DNA of 64,000 nt. Source: Rhizobium viscosum (GTDB lineage Bacteria; Pseudomonadota; Alphaproteobacteria; Rhizobiales; Rhizobiaceae). Each line of letters starts with the position of its first letter. Positions within the stretch are counted from its first letter, which is position 1. Shown here one piece after another: positions 25,866-34,068 of this stretch. The stretch covers positions 1,798,001 to 1,862,000 of the forward strand of contig NZ_JADBEC010000002.1 in NCBI RefSeq assembly GCF_014873945.1, in the 5' to 3' direction. The notes under the pieces were generated by a model that worked only from the letters and a program-made list of their open reading frames with translations, was not told the origin of the DNA and did no database searches. The position numbers and the translations under genes were made by a program.

Positions 25866-26604
25866 TGCAGCACCTCTTCTCGAAGTCCGGAACCTGTCGC
25901 GTTACTTCGGCGCAGTGAAGGCCTTGGATAATTGCTCCCTAGTCGTCCGGCCAGGCGAAGTCGTGGCTCTCGCTGGCGATAACGGCGCTGGCAAGACCAC
26001 AATGATCAAGGCGATATCGGGGGTCTACCCACCAACTTCAGGCGAAATTCTTCTCGAAGGAAAGCCCGTCTCCTTTTCGTCGCCCGAAGATGCCCGGGAA
26101 CAGGGTATCGAGACGATTTACCAGGACCTCGCCCTGGCGGACAATCTTTCGATCGGTGCAAACATCTATCTCGGCCGGGAGCCGATGAAGAAAGCCTTTG
26201 GCTTCCTTCCGGTACTCGATCGAAAGGCGATGGCGAAAGCCGCCGAGGAAACGATGGCGTTGCTCGACTTCCACGTGAAGCGGCTCGAGGCCCCGGTAAG
26301 CAACTTTTCCGGCGGTCAGCGTCAGGCTGTTGCCATCGGACGGGCCGTGTTCTGGAACGCTAAAATATTGATCATGGACGAGCCGACCGCAGCGCTAGGG
26401 GTACCCGAGCAGCGGAAGGTGGTCTCGCTGATCAAGTCGCTGAAGTCCCAGGGCAAAGGTGTGATCTTCATTTCCCATAACCTGCAGGACATCTTCGCGG
26501 TCTCCGATCGCATCGTCGTCCTCAGAAGAGGCGTCGTGGCCGGTGCTCGCAACATCGTGGACACCGACCACAATGAAGTCGTCAAGCTGATGGTCGGCGG
26601 CTAG
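25858..26604 (+). CDS. Sugar ABC transporter ATPase, single-domain (FrcA type)
   Basis: This is a 248-aa ABC ATPase with Walker A GDNGAGKT, signature NFSGGQRQAVAIGRAV and Walker B ILIMDEPTAAL followed by the switch IFISHNLQDIFAVSDR. Most ribose-type systems use a duplicated ATPase of about 500 aa. This one is a single domain and so would act as a homodimer, as in FrcA of Sinorhizobium. It is the third gene of the importer, overlapping the permease. The next 65 bases lead to a deleted SDR gene, suggesting that the operon once carried a dehydrogenase. Confidence 0.9.
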   Translation: MNSAAPLLEVRNLSRYFGAVKALDNCSLVVRPGEVVALAGDNGAGKTTMIKAISGVYPPTSGEILLEGKPVSFSSPEDAREQGIETIYQDLALADNLSIGANIYLGREPMKKAFGFLPVLDRKAMAKAAEETMALLDFHVKRLEAPVSNFSGGQRQAVAIGRAVFWNAKILIMDEPTAALGVPEQRKVVSLIKSLKSQGKGVIFISHNLQDIFAVSDRIVVLRRGVVAGARNIVDTDHNEVVKLMVGG

Positions 26605-26669
26605 GCGCTACAACACAAAGCGCATCAACGCCAACCCAACACTGAAAGGCATTGTAAGGAAGGCTCGCA

Positions 26670-26848
26670 ATGTTTGGATTAGAAGACAAAAAGATACTCG
26701 TGACCGGGGGCAGTGGCGGCATCGGTATGGCAACCGCTGGACCTCGGAGGATGACATCGCTTCTGCGATCGTTTTCCTCTTGGGTAGCAGCGCTGCGATG
26801 ATTACCGGGGTTTCGTTGCCGATCGATGGCGGTTTCACCACCGGCTGA
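26670..26848 (+). pseudogene. SDR-family dehydrogenase with large internal deletion
   Basis: The first codons read MFGLEDKKILVTGGSGGIGMA, the start and Rossmann glycine motif of a short-chain dehydrogenase. After about 22 codons the frame changes and the DNA encodes the family's C-terminal end, RWTSEDDIASAIVFLLG then ITGVSLPIDGGFTTG and TGA. Roughly 180 residues, including the catalytic Tyr-x-x-x-Lys, are missing. It sits between the ABC ATPase and pdxJ on the same strand, so the operon has lost an oxidoreductase step. Confidence 0.85.
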
Positions 26849-26911
26849 GGGTTGCCAGAAAAGGGGGTAAACACCCATCCCCGAAGCCTCTCTCAAATTA
26901 TTGGAATTCCA

Positions 26912-27661
26912 ATGGCCACAGCTCTCTCTGTAAACTTGAATGCGATCGCCTTCCTGAGAAATCGTCGCGACCTTCCATGGCCGAGCGTCGAGGGTATCGG
27001 GCGCATCGCGCTTGAGGCCGGTGCTCAGGGTCTTACCGTCCATCCAAGGCCCGACCAACGTCACATCCGGTTATCGGACCTGCCGGTTCTGAGGGAACTA
27101 ATTGATAAGTTCGCCGATACGGAATTCAATATCGAGGGTTATCCAACACGTGAATTTCTCGATCTCTGTATCGATGCACGTGCTGATCAGGTCACCCTCG
27201 TACCAGACGATCCATCTCAAGCGACGTCGGACCACGGCTGGGATGTTCGCAGGCACAAAGCCTTCCTAGCCGAGACCACGGCCGAACTGAAACGCTACGG
27301 GATACGTGTTTCGTTGTTCGCGGATGGCGACGGCGATCAGGAGGCGATGGAAGTCGTTCGGGACATTGGTGCTGACCGCATCGAACTCTACACCGGTCCC
27401 TATGGAGGCTGCTTCGATGACCCTAAGCGGGCGTCGTCTATTTTGGAGCTTCTGGGCAGGACCGCTGACGCAGCCCGGGCCATGGGCCTGGATGTCAATG
27501 CCGGCCACGATCTGACTGTTGCGAACCTGCTGAACTTGATTGGCAGAATTCCCAATCTCGCAGAGGTTTCCATCGGCCACGATCTGACGGCCGATGCATT
27601 GATTCACGGAATGGCCGAGACCGTTCGGCGTTTCAGGCGCGCCTGCGGCCAAGAACTCTAA
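26912..27661 (+). CDS. pdxJ: Pyridoxine 5'-phosphate synthase
   Basis: This 249-aa TIM-barrel enzyme condenses 1-deoxyxylulose 5-phosphate with 3-amino-1-hydroxyacetone 1-phosphate to pyridoxine 5'-phosphate. It shows the alpha-proteobacterial form of the conserved segments: SVNLNAIAFLRNRRDLPWP, GLTVHPRPDQRHIR, FNIEGYPTREF, VTLVPDDPSQATSDHGWD, LDVNAGHDLT and EVSIGHDL. ATG 26912 is preferred over an upstream in-frame codon at 26852 because MATALSVNLN is the usual N-terminus. It lies in the sugar importer operon, between a deleted SDR gene and a HAD phosphatase, and not with the usual housekeeping neighbours, so it is probably a second, accessory copy. The length is normal and the key histidines are kept. 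Confidence 0.9.
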   Translation: MATALSVNLNAIAFLRNRRDLPWPSVEGIGRIALEAGAQGLTVHPRPDQRHIRLSDLPVLRELIDKFADTEFNIEGYPTREFLDLCIDARADQVTLVPDDPSQATSDHGWDVRRHKAFLAETTAELKRYGIRVSLFADGDGDQEAMEVVRDIGADRIELYTGPYGGCFDDPKRASSILELLGRTADAARAMGLDVNAGHDLTVANLLNLIGRIPNLAEVSIGHDLTADALIHGMAETVRRFRRACGQEL

Positions 27662-27681
27662 TTCGGATTTTTGGGACTGCC

Positions 27682-28368
27682 ATGAGTGACATCAGGTTGG
27701 TGATTTTTGACTGCGACGGCGTGCTGGTGGATTCCGAGATTCTCGGGATCACCATTGAAAAGGAGCTACTGGCGAGCGCCGGCTACGATATCAGCATTCC
27801 GATGCTGACGGAGCGTTTCAGTGGGATGAGCTGGCAGGACATACTGACGATCATCGAGGCGGAAAGCGGTCTGAGCCTGATGTCCAAGCTCCTCGACAAG
27901 ACTGAAACCGAACTTGACATTCGACTTCCGAAAGAGGTCGAGGCGGTCGATGGAGTCCGGGCTGCGCTCAAGACCCTCCAGTTCCCCAAGTGCGTGTGCT
28001 CGAACACAAAGATGTCTCGGCTAGACGCAATGCTGGAGAGGCATGGCCTACGCCAATTCTTCGGTGCCAGCGTCTTTTCAGCGAAAGACCTCGGCGAGGG
28101 GAGATCGAAGCCGAAGCCGGACATTTTCTTGTTCGGAGCGAAGAAGATGGGCGTTGAGCCGGTGCACACTGTAGTAGTTGAGGATTCTATTCACGGCGTT
28201 CAGGCGGCACGTTCGGCGGGCATGCGTGTTGTAGGCTTTACCGGAGGAACGCACACATTCCCGGGTCATGCGGCGAACCTCATCGAGGCTGGCGCGCATA
28301 CGATCGTATCGCATATGCGAGACCTTTCCGCAGCCGTCAGCGAAATCGCAACCTACGAACCAGGCTAA
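27682..28368 (+). CDS. HAD-IA phosphatase, beta-phosphoglucomutase-like
   Basis: This 228-aa HAD hydrolase has motif I FDCDGVLVDSE (nucleophile and acid Asp), motif II CSNTKM, the lysine in SKPKPDIFLF and motif IV VVVEDSIHGVQAA. The helical cap between motifs I and II is of the beta-phosphoglucomutase/YieH type, found in phosphatases acting on sugar phosphates. It starts 20 bases after pdxJ and ends the sugar operon. Given the context it may dephosphorylate a dead-end sugar phosphate or pyridoxine phosphate; both are inference. A second HAD protein with nearly the same motifs is encoded at 34069-34725. Confidence 0.9.
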   Translation: MSDIRLVIFDCDGVLVDSEILGITIEKELLASAGYDISIPMLTERFSGMSWQDILTIIEAESGLSLMSKLLDKTETELDIRLPKEVEAVDGVRAALKTLQFPKCVCSNTKMSRLDAMLERHGLRQFFGASVFSAKDLGEGRSKPKPDIFLFGAKKMGVEPVHTVVVEDSIHGVQAARSAGMRVVGFTGGTHTFPGHAANLIEAGAHTIVSHMRDLSAAVSEIATYEPG

Positions 28369-28434
28369 CCGCAGGCCGGCTATCCAATTGATACTGACCT
28401 TGCCCCTGGAAAATTCCAGTTCCAAATGGCCTAA

Positions 28435-28737
28435 ATTATTGGGGGCACGTCAGATGCAAATACGTCTCTCGATACAGTTGTTCGCCACATCGAGTATCTC
28501 ATCAACCGCGTTGGTGAGGACCGGGTAGCGCTTGGATCAGATTTTGACGGCACCACGGTGCCGAGCCAGATTAAGGATGTCAGTGGAGTGCCGCACCTGT
28601 TCGAGGCGCTATGGGTAGAGCCGGATTTGGTCGGCGAACGATATCGAAATTCGCTTCTGAAAACTGGCTTAGGGTGTTTAGGCTCACTTGGAAGTGATGC
28701 TTCGTGCTTCGTTAGCGCTGAGATACTTGGGGCGTGA
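28435..28737 (+). pseudogene. Peptidase M19 (membrane dipeptidase) C-terminal fragment
   Basis: The frame without a start codon reads TSLDTVVRHIEYLINRVGED, then RVALGSDFDGTTVPSQIKD and VSGVPHLFEAL before TGA at 28735. GSDFDG with the following D-V-x-G-x-P is the conserved C-terminal zinc-site region of renal-dipeptidase-like enzymes. The N-terminal 250 residues are absent, and a stop codon (28432-28434) closes the frame upstream. It is a degraded remnant. Confidence 0.75.
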
Positions 28738-28831
28738 GGTCTTGTATAGGCTCGCGAAATGTAAATGGCATGTTCCATGAATAGCCCCGTTCGGCCATAA
28801 TAGGATACCCAATGAAGGACCGCATTTTACA

Positions 28832-29014
28832 ATGTCGCAAATCCTGCCAGCGAGATCGGTGAGTGCGAAACAAGTTCACGAAGGAGCCTCCCGCCTCAGG
28901 GAGGAAGCGCCCGCCGCCTAGCGGCCGATCGACCAGGTTGTCGATCCGATGGTCGAGGCGGGACTCGTGGCTCGCGTGGCGAAAATAAGCCCCGTGCTCA
29001 CCGTCAAAGGCTGA
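28832..29014 (+). pseudogene. Gene tail with in-frame TAG, RtcB-like C-terminus (tentative)
   Basis: One frame gives SVSAKQVHEGASRLREEAPAA, a TAG at 28919-28921, then PIDQVVDPMVEAGLVARVAK and ISPVLTVKG to TGA 29012-29014. The pattern EAPxAYxPIDxVV followed by a final LTVKG resembles the C-terminus of RtcB-type RNA ligases, from memory; Tyr would be the residue changed to a stop. The rest of such a gene is missing. Identity is uncertain, but the coding character on both sides of the stop is clear. Confidence 0.4.
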
Positions 29015-29048
29015 CGTCATGCCCTCAACGCTCGACCGCTGCGGTCAA

Positions 29049-30917
29049 TTAACGCACGGCCGCGGTCGAGCCGTCTCCGCTGACGAGGCCGGCCTTTGTC
29101 GCTCCGTACCTGAAGGCGGCGATGGCCTCTTTCGAGCTGACAGGCCAATTCCGCATGTACGAATCGACCGTGAAGTCTGGAAACTCGGTTCGTATTCGCT
29201 GGGCAAGCGCCCGGGCCTCTTCTGTCTTTCCGAGCCGCGCGCTTGCCATAGCTCGTATCATCAGGGATTCGCCGTGGACAGGAGCTTTGAGGGCGGCCTC
29301 GATCGCCGCCTGGTCGTTTCCTGCGACGTACTGCGCGATCGAAAGAGCCGCCGAGTACCAGGATGGCGCGCTGGGGTTCAAGCTCATCGCCCTTTCGGCC
29401 AGAGCCACGCTACGCTCGGCGTCGCCGACCACGAGCGGCATGTTGTAGGCCATCAATGCGAGATTGTCCGCATCGTTCGGAGCCAGAGATATGGTCCGCT
29501 CGAAGTCTTCGCCGGCACCTTTCAGGTCGCCGTCGGCCGCGCGCAAGGTGGCCCTTTGTCCTAAAGCGACCCAGTCGTTGGGGTCGATTTCCAGGGCGTG
29601 AAGTGTGTCCTGCCGGAACGTTCGCATGGCCCCATCGGCATCGCTCGAATATCCGAGGGTGCCTACGACGGAGTAGGCGATCCCCAGTTCGCTCCACGCC
29701 CGTGCGAATTGCGGGTCGAGGGCGACGGCCTTCTCGAGATAGTCAATCCCTGCCTGAACGTCGTCCCTGGTTCCGAGTTGAAAGCGGTCAGTACCCAAGA
29801 GATAGAGATCGTAAGCATCGAGGCTCGAGGGCGGCTTGCGACGGGCCACAGCGCGGCTGTCCTTGGCGATCTCTCCGTATCGCGGCGAGGCGATGCTGCC
29901 GACGACCCTGCCTGTGATCTCGTCCTGTACCGCGAACAGATCGTCCGGCGACCGATCATACCGTTCGGCCCAAACGTGGGTTCCGGTGGCGGTGTCGATC
30001 AACTGGGCTGTGACCCTCAGGAAGTCTCCCCTGGCCTGGACACTGCCCTCCAGCACATAGCGCACGCCGAGTTCGCGGCCGACCTGCCTGACGTCGGGGC
30101 TTTTGTCCTTGTAAGCGAAGCTGGAGTTCCTGGCGATGACGAATATCTCGGGGTGCCGTGCGAGGTCGGTTATGATGTCCTCGCTCAGTCCGGATGCGAG
30201 CCTTTCCCACCGTTCGTTGCCGTCGAGGTCGTTGAAGGGAAGAACGGCGATCGTACGCATGTCGTCCGGCCGTCTCTCGGCCCAAAACGCCCAGCCGATG
30301 GCGAGGATGGCCACCGCTGCTGTCAGAGCGATCCCCCATTTCAAATGCGGACGCATTCTTAAACGCCAAGGGCGGCCGGAACCGGAAAGCCGCAGCGTGT
30401 AGGTCCGCACCGGGCGGGAGATGTTTTTGACGCGATGCTCGCCCGCGTAGTCTATGGGCACGGCGACCTTGCCCTGCAGCTGATCGAACACGGTGCCCGA
30501 AATCAGCACGGCTCCGGGTTTGCAAAGCTGCTCCAGTCTGGCGGCCACATTGACACCGTCGCCAAGGAGGTCGCCATCCTCCGCGACGACGTCGCCGAGA
30601 TTGATGCCGATTCGCAACACGACCCTTTGGTTTGCCGCAACGGCCGCTTGTTGGGCCGACAGCGTCGCCTGGATGGCGATGGCGCAATTGACCGCGTCGA
30701 CAACAGAGGCAAACTCGGCGATCGCGCCATCGCCCATGAGCTTGACCATCCGCCCTCCGTGATTGTCGATCAGTGGATCGAAGATGTCGCGATGAAGGTG
30801 CCTGACCGAGGACAAGGTGGCCTTCTCGTCGTCCTCCATCAACCGGGAGAACCCGACGATATCGGCGGCGAGGATGGCCACCAGACGGCGATGTGCTTGC
30901 TCTCCCACGGTAGCCAC
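29049..30917 (-). CDS. Class III adenylate/guanylate cyclase with TPR domain
   Basis: This 622-aa protein has an N-terminal class III cyclase domain (residues 10-175): LAADIVGFSRLMEDDE with the metal-binding Asp, MVKLMGDGAIAEF, and GINLGDVVAEDGDLLGDGVN. A single membrane helix (about 195-212, LTAAVAILAIGWAFWA) follows. Next come a TolB/FlgO-like region (IAVLPFNDLDGNERWERLA to TGTHVWAERYD) and about six TPR-like repeats in the last 250 residues. This layout is frequent in rhizobia, which carry many such cyclases. It would make cAMP at the membrane, with the C-terminal part sensing or binding partners. The start is GTG 30917 or the GTG three codons later. It is a single-gene unit. Confidence 0.9.
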   Translation of the reverse strand: MATVGEQAHRRLVAILAADIVGFSRLMEDDEKATLSSVRHLHRDIFDPLIDNHGGRMVKLMGDGAIAEFASVVDAVNCAIAIQATLSAQQAAVAANQRVVLRIGINLGDVVAEDGDLLGDGVNVAARLEQLCKPGAVLISGTVFDQLQGKVAVPIDYAGEHRVKNISRPVRTYTLRLSGSGRPWRLRMRPHLKWGIALTAAVAILAIGWAFWAERRPDDMRTIAVLPFNDLDGNERWERLASGLSEDIITDLARHPEIFVIARNSSFAYKDKSPDVRQVGRELGVRYVLEGSVQARGDFLRVTAQLIDTATGTHVWAERYDRSPDDLFAVQDEITGRVVGSIASPRYGEIAKDSRAVARRKPPSSLDAYDLYLLGTDRFQLGTRDDVQAGIDYLEKAVALDPQFARAWSELGIAYSVVGTLGYSSDADGAMRTFRQDTLHALEIDPNDWVALGQRATLRAADGDLKGAGEDFERTISLAPNDADNLALMAYNMPLVVGDAERSVALAERAMSLNPSAPSWYSAALSIAQYVAGNDQAAIEAALKAPVHGESLMIRAMASARLGKTEEARALAQRIRTEFPDFTVDSYMRNWPVSSKEAIAAFRYGATKAGLVSGDGSTAAVR

Positions 30918-31059
30918 CCAACTTCGTTACGCAAACGGCACAACTCGGGCTGCCTCAACATCGGCTCGGGCTTATCATACCCTCGTTGAGGACTGAGCGC
31001 GATAGCCAGCTGAGAGCGTGGGCAGGGCTTTTGCTTTCGGGGAGGCAACAGGCGTCGTC

Positions 31060-31534
31060 CAGACTTCAGCAGAGCTTTTGCGACGGCGGGGCTTGTTGCG
31101 TCGAGGTCTTCGCGGGCCGTCGGAATTGAAGTGGTTTGCCACAACGACCTGTCCCCTTGCAATTTCGTGTTTAGCGCCGGACGACCGCTGGCAATCATCG
31201 ACTTCGACAGCGCATCACCGGTACCTCGGATGCACGATCTTGGCTACGCCGCATGGATGTGGCTCGATCTCGGTGACGACGATATCGAGCCTGATCTGCA
31301 ACGACGCCGATTGACCCTGTTCTGCAAGGCCTATGATACCGAGTGGATTTTCCGCGTGTCATCGATTTTATTTTACTGCGACAGCGGATTCTGCTTGCGC
31401 AGGGGCGACGCATTGGTGATGTGGCTATGGAACGCTGGGCGGCCGATTGCCACGAATGGACCATCAGGTACCTCCACAATATGTTCGACCCATCGGACGC
31501 CAATAGCGGGGCCACAGACACCGGAAACTTCTAG
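31060..31534 (+). pseudogene. Aminoglycoside phosphotransferase-like (APH) kinase, truncated and frameshifted
   Basis: The frame around 31131 reads VVCHNDLSPCNFVFSAGRPL then AIIDFDSASPVPRMHDLGYA and AWMWLDLG, the Brenner (HxDxxxxN) and DFG-like motifs of the APH kinase superfamily. Near 31340 the frame shifts to VIDFILLRQRILLAQGRR and then MERWAADCHEWTIRYLHNMF, the normal C-terminal helices. The N-terminal lobe is missing. It is a remnant of a small-molecule kinase, not a working resistance gene. Confidence 0.75.
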
Positions 31535-31626
31535 TCGGGGCGAATACCCACGAACCGGGTTGTTTCATCAATTTTGATTTGAACTCCCCGAAAAATTCGC
31601 GTTTAAATTTTGGCGAGCGGTCCACC

Positions 31627-31779
31627 ATGGACCATTCGAGGGGCGCAAAGGGGTTTGCCGACACATCACCCGATTTCACGCGCGTCCTCATCATAGGAAA
31701 CGGCGGCTCCGGCAAGACCTGGCTCGCCCGTCGTATCGCGGAACGGCTTCGCTATCCCGTCGGGCTGACAAAGCATTGA
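31627..31779 (+). pseudogene. P-loop NTPase (adenylate-kinase-like) N-terminal fragment
   Basis: The short frame (an alternative start lies at 31579) contains FTRVLIIGNGGSGKTWLARR and IAERLRYPV, the first strand and Walker A loop of a small P-loop kinase of the topology-modulation/adenylate-kinase type, normally about 170 aa. It breaks off at GLTKH and a stop, so about two thirds of the protein are missing. It lies 30 bases before the nucleotidyltransferase gene. Confidence 0.65.
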
Positions 31780-31809
31780 AATCGAGCGCGTCCAACGGAG
31801 GAAGTTGGC

Positions 31810-32394
31810 ATGAACGAGCAGTTCCTACGGCTGCAAGGGGTTGTTCTCAATAGCCCTTTGTTGCCGGTCCTCCTGGATGATTGGGAGAAGGTTGCTCTGC
31901 CAGATTCCTGGCTCGTGACTGGGGCGATTGCTCAAACGGTATGGAACCATCGGGTGGGGCTCCCTCTGCCTCATGGCATCAATGACGTCGATATCGTCTA
32001 TTTCGATGCCAACGACCTCTCTGAGGATGCCGAAGCGGAACACGCAGCTCGAATACGCAACGCCTTTTCCGAACTGGGCGTTTGGATCGATGTGAAAAAT
32101 GAGGCAAGAGTTCACCTCTGGTATGAGACGAAATTCGGCTATCCGATCAAACCCTACCTGTCGACCGTCGATGCTATAGCGACGTTTCCGACGACGGCCA
32201 CGGCGGTTGGCCTTCGCCCCAGCAATGGCCGACTCGAGTTTTGCGCTCCCTTCGGCCTTTCCGATCTCCTTGATGGTATTGTCCGTCCGAACAAGAGCCA
32301 GGTCAGGCAGGAGATTTACGAGCAGAAGGTCAACCGATGGATCAAAATATGGCCAAAGCTCCGTGTAGCGCCTTGGGCTGAGGAAGAAGAATGA
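31810..32394 (+). CDS. Nucleotidyltransferase family protein (DUF925 type)
   Basis: This is a 194-aa protein of the nucleotidyltransferase-like family PF06042 (DUF925). Conserved parts are LPDSWLVTGAIAQTVWNH and GINDVDIVYFDANDLS with the paired Asp metal ligands, followed by DVKNEARVHLWYETKFGYPI and a C-terminal LRPSNGRLEFCAPFGLSDLL. Members are single-domain proteins of 180-200 aa with no established substrate. The ATG has GGAGG ahead (31797-31801). No functional link to its neighbours is visible; the gene lies among pseudogenes. Confidence 0.8.
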   Translation: MNEQFLRLQGVVLNSPLLPVLLDDWEKVALPDSWLVTGAIAQTVWNHRVGLPLPHGINDVDIVYFDANDLSEDAEAEHAARIRNAFSELGVWIDVKNEARVHLWYETKFGYPIKPYLSTVDAIATFPTTATAVGLRPSNGRLEFCAPFGLSDLLDGIVRPNKSQVRQEIYEQKVNRWIKIWPKLRVAPWAEEEE

Positions 32395-32437
32395 GGAGCT
32401 TTATCGGTACCGATCCCGCTCCGGCGGGAGGACCCGA

Positions 32438-32463
32438 CTCGGCGATGCGTTTTAAACGCCGAG
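32438..32463. terminator. Stem-loop between nucleotidyltransferase and 2H phosphoesterase genes
   Basis: CTCGGCG (32438-32444) and CGCCGAG (32457-32463) form a perfect seven-pair stem with a 12-base loop. It lies 44 bases after the nucleotidyltransferase stop. There is no long T-run, so termination would be weak or bidirectional. Confidence 0.35.
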
Positions 32464-32526
32464 GTCGCCGATCTGTACGTTCAAAGTTCCATTCGCATGA
32501 TGCATCCTCAATGAAGGGCAGCTGCT

Positions 32527-33141
32527 GTGATCCGAACTAAGGTCGATGCGCTGTGGTTTAAGTGTTGCTCCGCATATCACCTGCAGCTTTTTCCCGCCTC
32601 TCAGACGGTGTCAAAGCTCGTCGCGCTGCAAGACATGATCGAGCGCGAGTGCGATGGTCCGCTGTTGCGGGTGCCCGCACAGGGCTTGCACATGACGGTT
32701 GTGACATTGCTCAATGCAGCAAGCCAACTCAGCACATCGAATGACGAGGTCTGGAGTTTGAAAGGCAAGGGGTGGCAGGAAACCATAGAAAGGTCGCTCA
32801 GCGCGACATTTCCCTTCGACATCTGTTTCCGTGAAGTCGCCGCATCAGAAGCCGCTATTTTCCTGATGGCGCAGGAGCCGCCGGAGCTGCGGCGGCTTCG
32901 TTCAACCATATCCGCTGCCGTTTCGTTCGAAGATTGGAGGCCGAAACCACCGCGTATAGGTCACATAACGCTATTCAGGTTCTCTGCGGAAGAATGGCTG
33001 TCTATGCCAAACATCGATGCCGGGTTGTTGCCCATCGAATTCAAAGTGGAAACCCTCCAGTTAGTGAAAGAGCGAAGGTACCCAAGCGTGGAGGTCGACA
33101 TGCTCGGGGAACTCCCATTTCGGGGCGCGAGCATGTCGTGA
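32527..33141 (+). CDS. 2H phosphoesterase superfamily protein (2'-5' RNA ligase-like)
   Basis: This 204-aa protein shows the two histidine motifs of the 2H phosphoesterase fold: GLHMTVVTLL near residue 58 and IGHITLFRF near residue 142, both H-x-T. The superfamily includes 2'-5' RNA ligases/cyclic phosphodiesterases and related enzymes that open cyclic nucleotide phosphates. Spacing and length fit a complete single-domain member. The start is GTG 32527; no strong Shine-Dalgarno is visible. The stop lies 79 bases from the convergent MBL hydrolase gene. Function in the cell is unknown. Confidence 0.7.
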   Translation: MIRTKVDALWFKCCSAYHLQLFPASQTVSKLVALQDMIERECDGPLLRVPAQGLHMTVVTLLNAASQLSTSNDEVWSLKGKGWQETIERSLSATFPFDICFREVAASEAAIFLMAQEPPELRRLRSTISAAVSFEDWRPKPPRIGHITLFRFSAEEWLSMPNIDAGLLPIEFKVETLQLVKERRYPSVEVDMLGELPFRGASMS

Positions 33142-33219
33142 CATTCGCCGCGGCGACATCCGACTTCCATCGTCAGGCGTGGAGCGGCCTTTCCCGATTT
33201 GGCGGCCGCCGGTAAAGGA

Positions 33220-34044
33220 TCAATCCTGTCGTGTGGAGTGATCTTCGATGGCCGCGATATATCTCGCGACCGATCGCTCGACGACACGCGATCCGTCATG
33301 TTTGATCGTCCTGCCTGAAAATCCGCCGTAGATCGCCTCGAAGCGGTATGGACGCACCGCTTCTCCCATGCCCTTCACTGTTCGGGCATTTAACGGAATG
33401 AGGTTCGGGAAACTGCGCATGAAGCTTACATATCTGCGATCGAGTGTTACCTGCATCGTGTCCCCGGTGAACAGCGCGCCGCGACCGTCTTCCAGCCAAG
33501 GGCAGTAAAGCACCGAACTGCCGGCGAAATGGCCGCCGCAGCGGATCAGAGTTGCCTGCTTCAAACCAAGGATTTCACTCGTCCATGGACTGAGTGCCGG
33601 GCCTGACCTCTGGACCCATTCGCCATCATCGGCATGAACATAGACAGGCACATCGCCAAAAGCTTCACTCCACTCTATCATCGACGCATAGAAGTGCGGG
33701 TGCGAAACAGCGATGGCCGCAAGGCCGCCCAGAGCAGCAACTGTCTTTCGGCTGGTCTCGTCCAGAAGGCTGAGGCAGTCCCAGAGAATGTTGCCGTCCG
33801 GCCCTTCGATGAGGAAGGCTCGCTGACCGATCCCGAACTCCGGTGATAGCTGAAGAGAGTGTAAGCCTTTGGCTTCCTCTATCCATTGTACTTTGTGGGT
33901 CGAGCTGAGGTCCGCCATGTTCGTCCACGCCTGACCTGATGGCGGCACGAACTGACGATCATCTTCGCAAACGGGACAGGCAGATGGCGGCTCTGCGCTC
34001 TCGCCGAACTGAGTGCCACAGGCGGTGCAGATATGATATGTCAT
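33220..34044 (-). CDS. MBL-fold hydrolase with N-terminal zinc-ribbon-like knuckle
   Basis: This 274-aa protein begins with CTAC and CPVC pairs (Cys 6, 9, 23, 26), a rubredoxin-like zinc knuckle, followed by a metallo-beta-lactamase fold. The usual HxHxDH metal motif is SHPHFYASMIEW here, so one histidine and the aspartate are altered, while later ligands GGHFAGSS and LFTGDTMQV remain. Similar proteins exist in rhizobia and are annotated only as MBL-fold hydrolases. ATG 34044 has GGGAG seven bases ahead. It starts 24 bases after the HAD gene stop on the same strand, so the two form an operon; the pairing suggests a small-metabolite hydrolase. Confidence 0.8.
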   Translation of the reverse strand: MTYHICTACGTQFGESAEPPSACPVCEDDRQFVPPSGQAWTNMADLSSTHKVQWIEEAKGLHSLQLSPEFGIGQRAFLIEGPDGNILWDCLSLLDETSRKTVAALGGLAAIAVSHPHFYASMIEWSEAFGDVPVYVHADDGEWVQRSGPALSPWTSEILGLKQATLIRCGGHFAGSSVLYCPWLEDGRGALFTGDTMQVTLDRRYVSFMRSFPNLIPLNARTVKGMGEAVRPYRFEAIYGGFSGRTIKHDGSRVVERSVARYIAAIEDHSTRQD

Positions 34045-34068
34045 TGCTCAGCTCCCATTGTTACGCGC

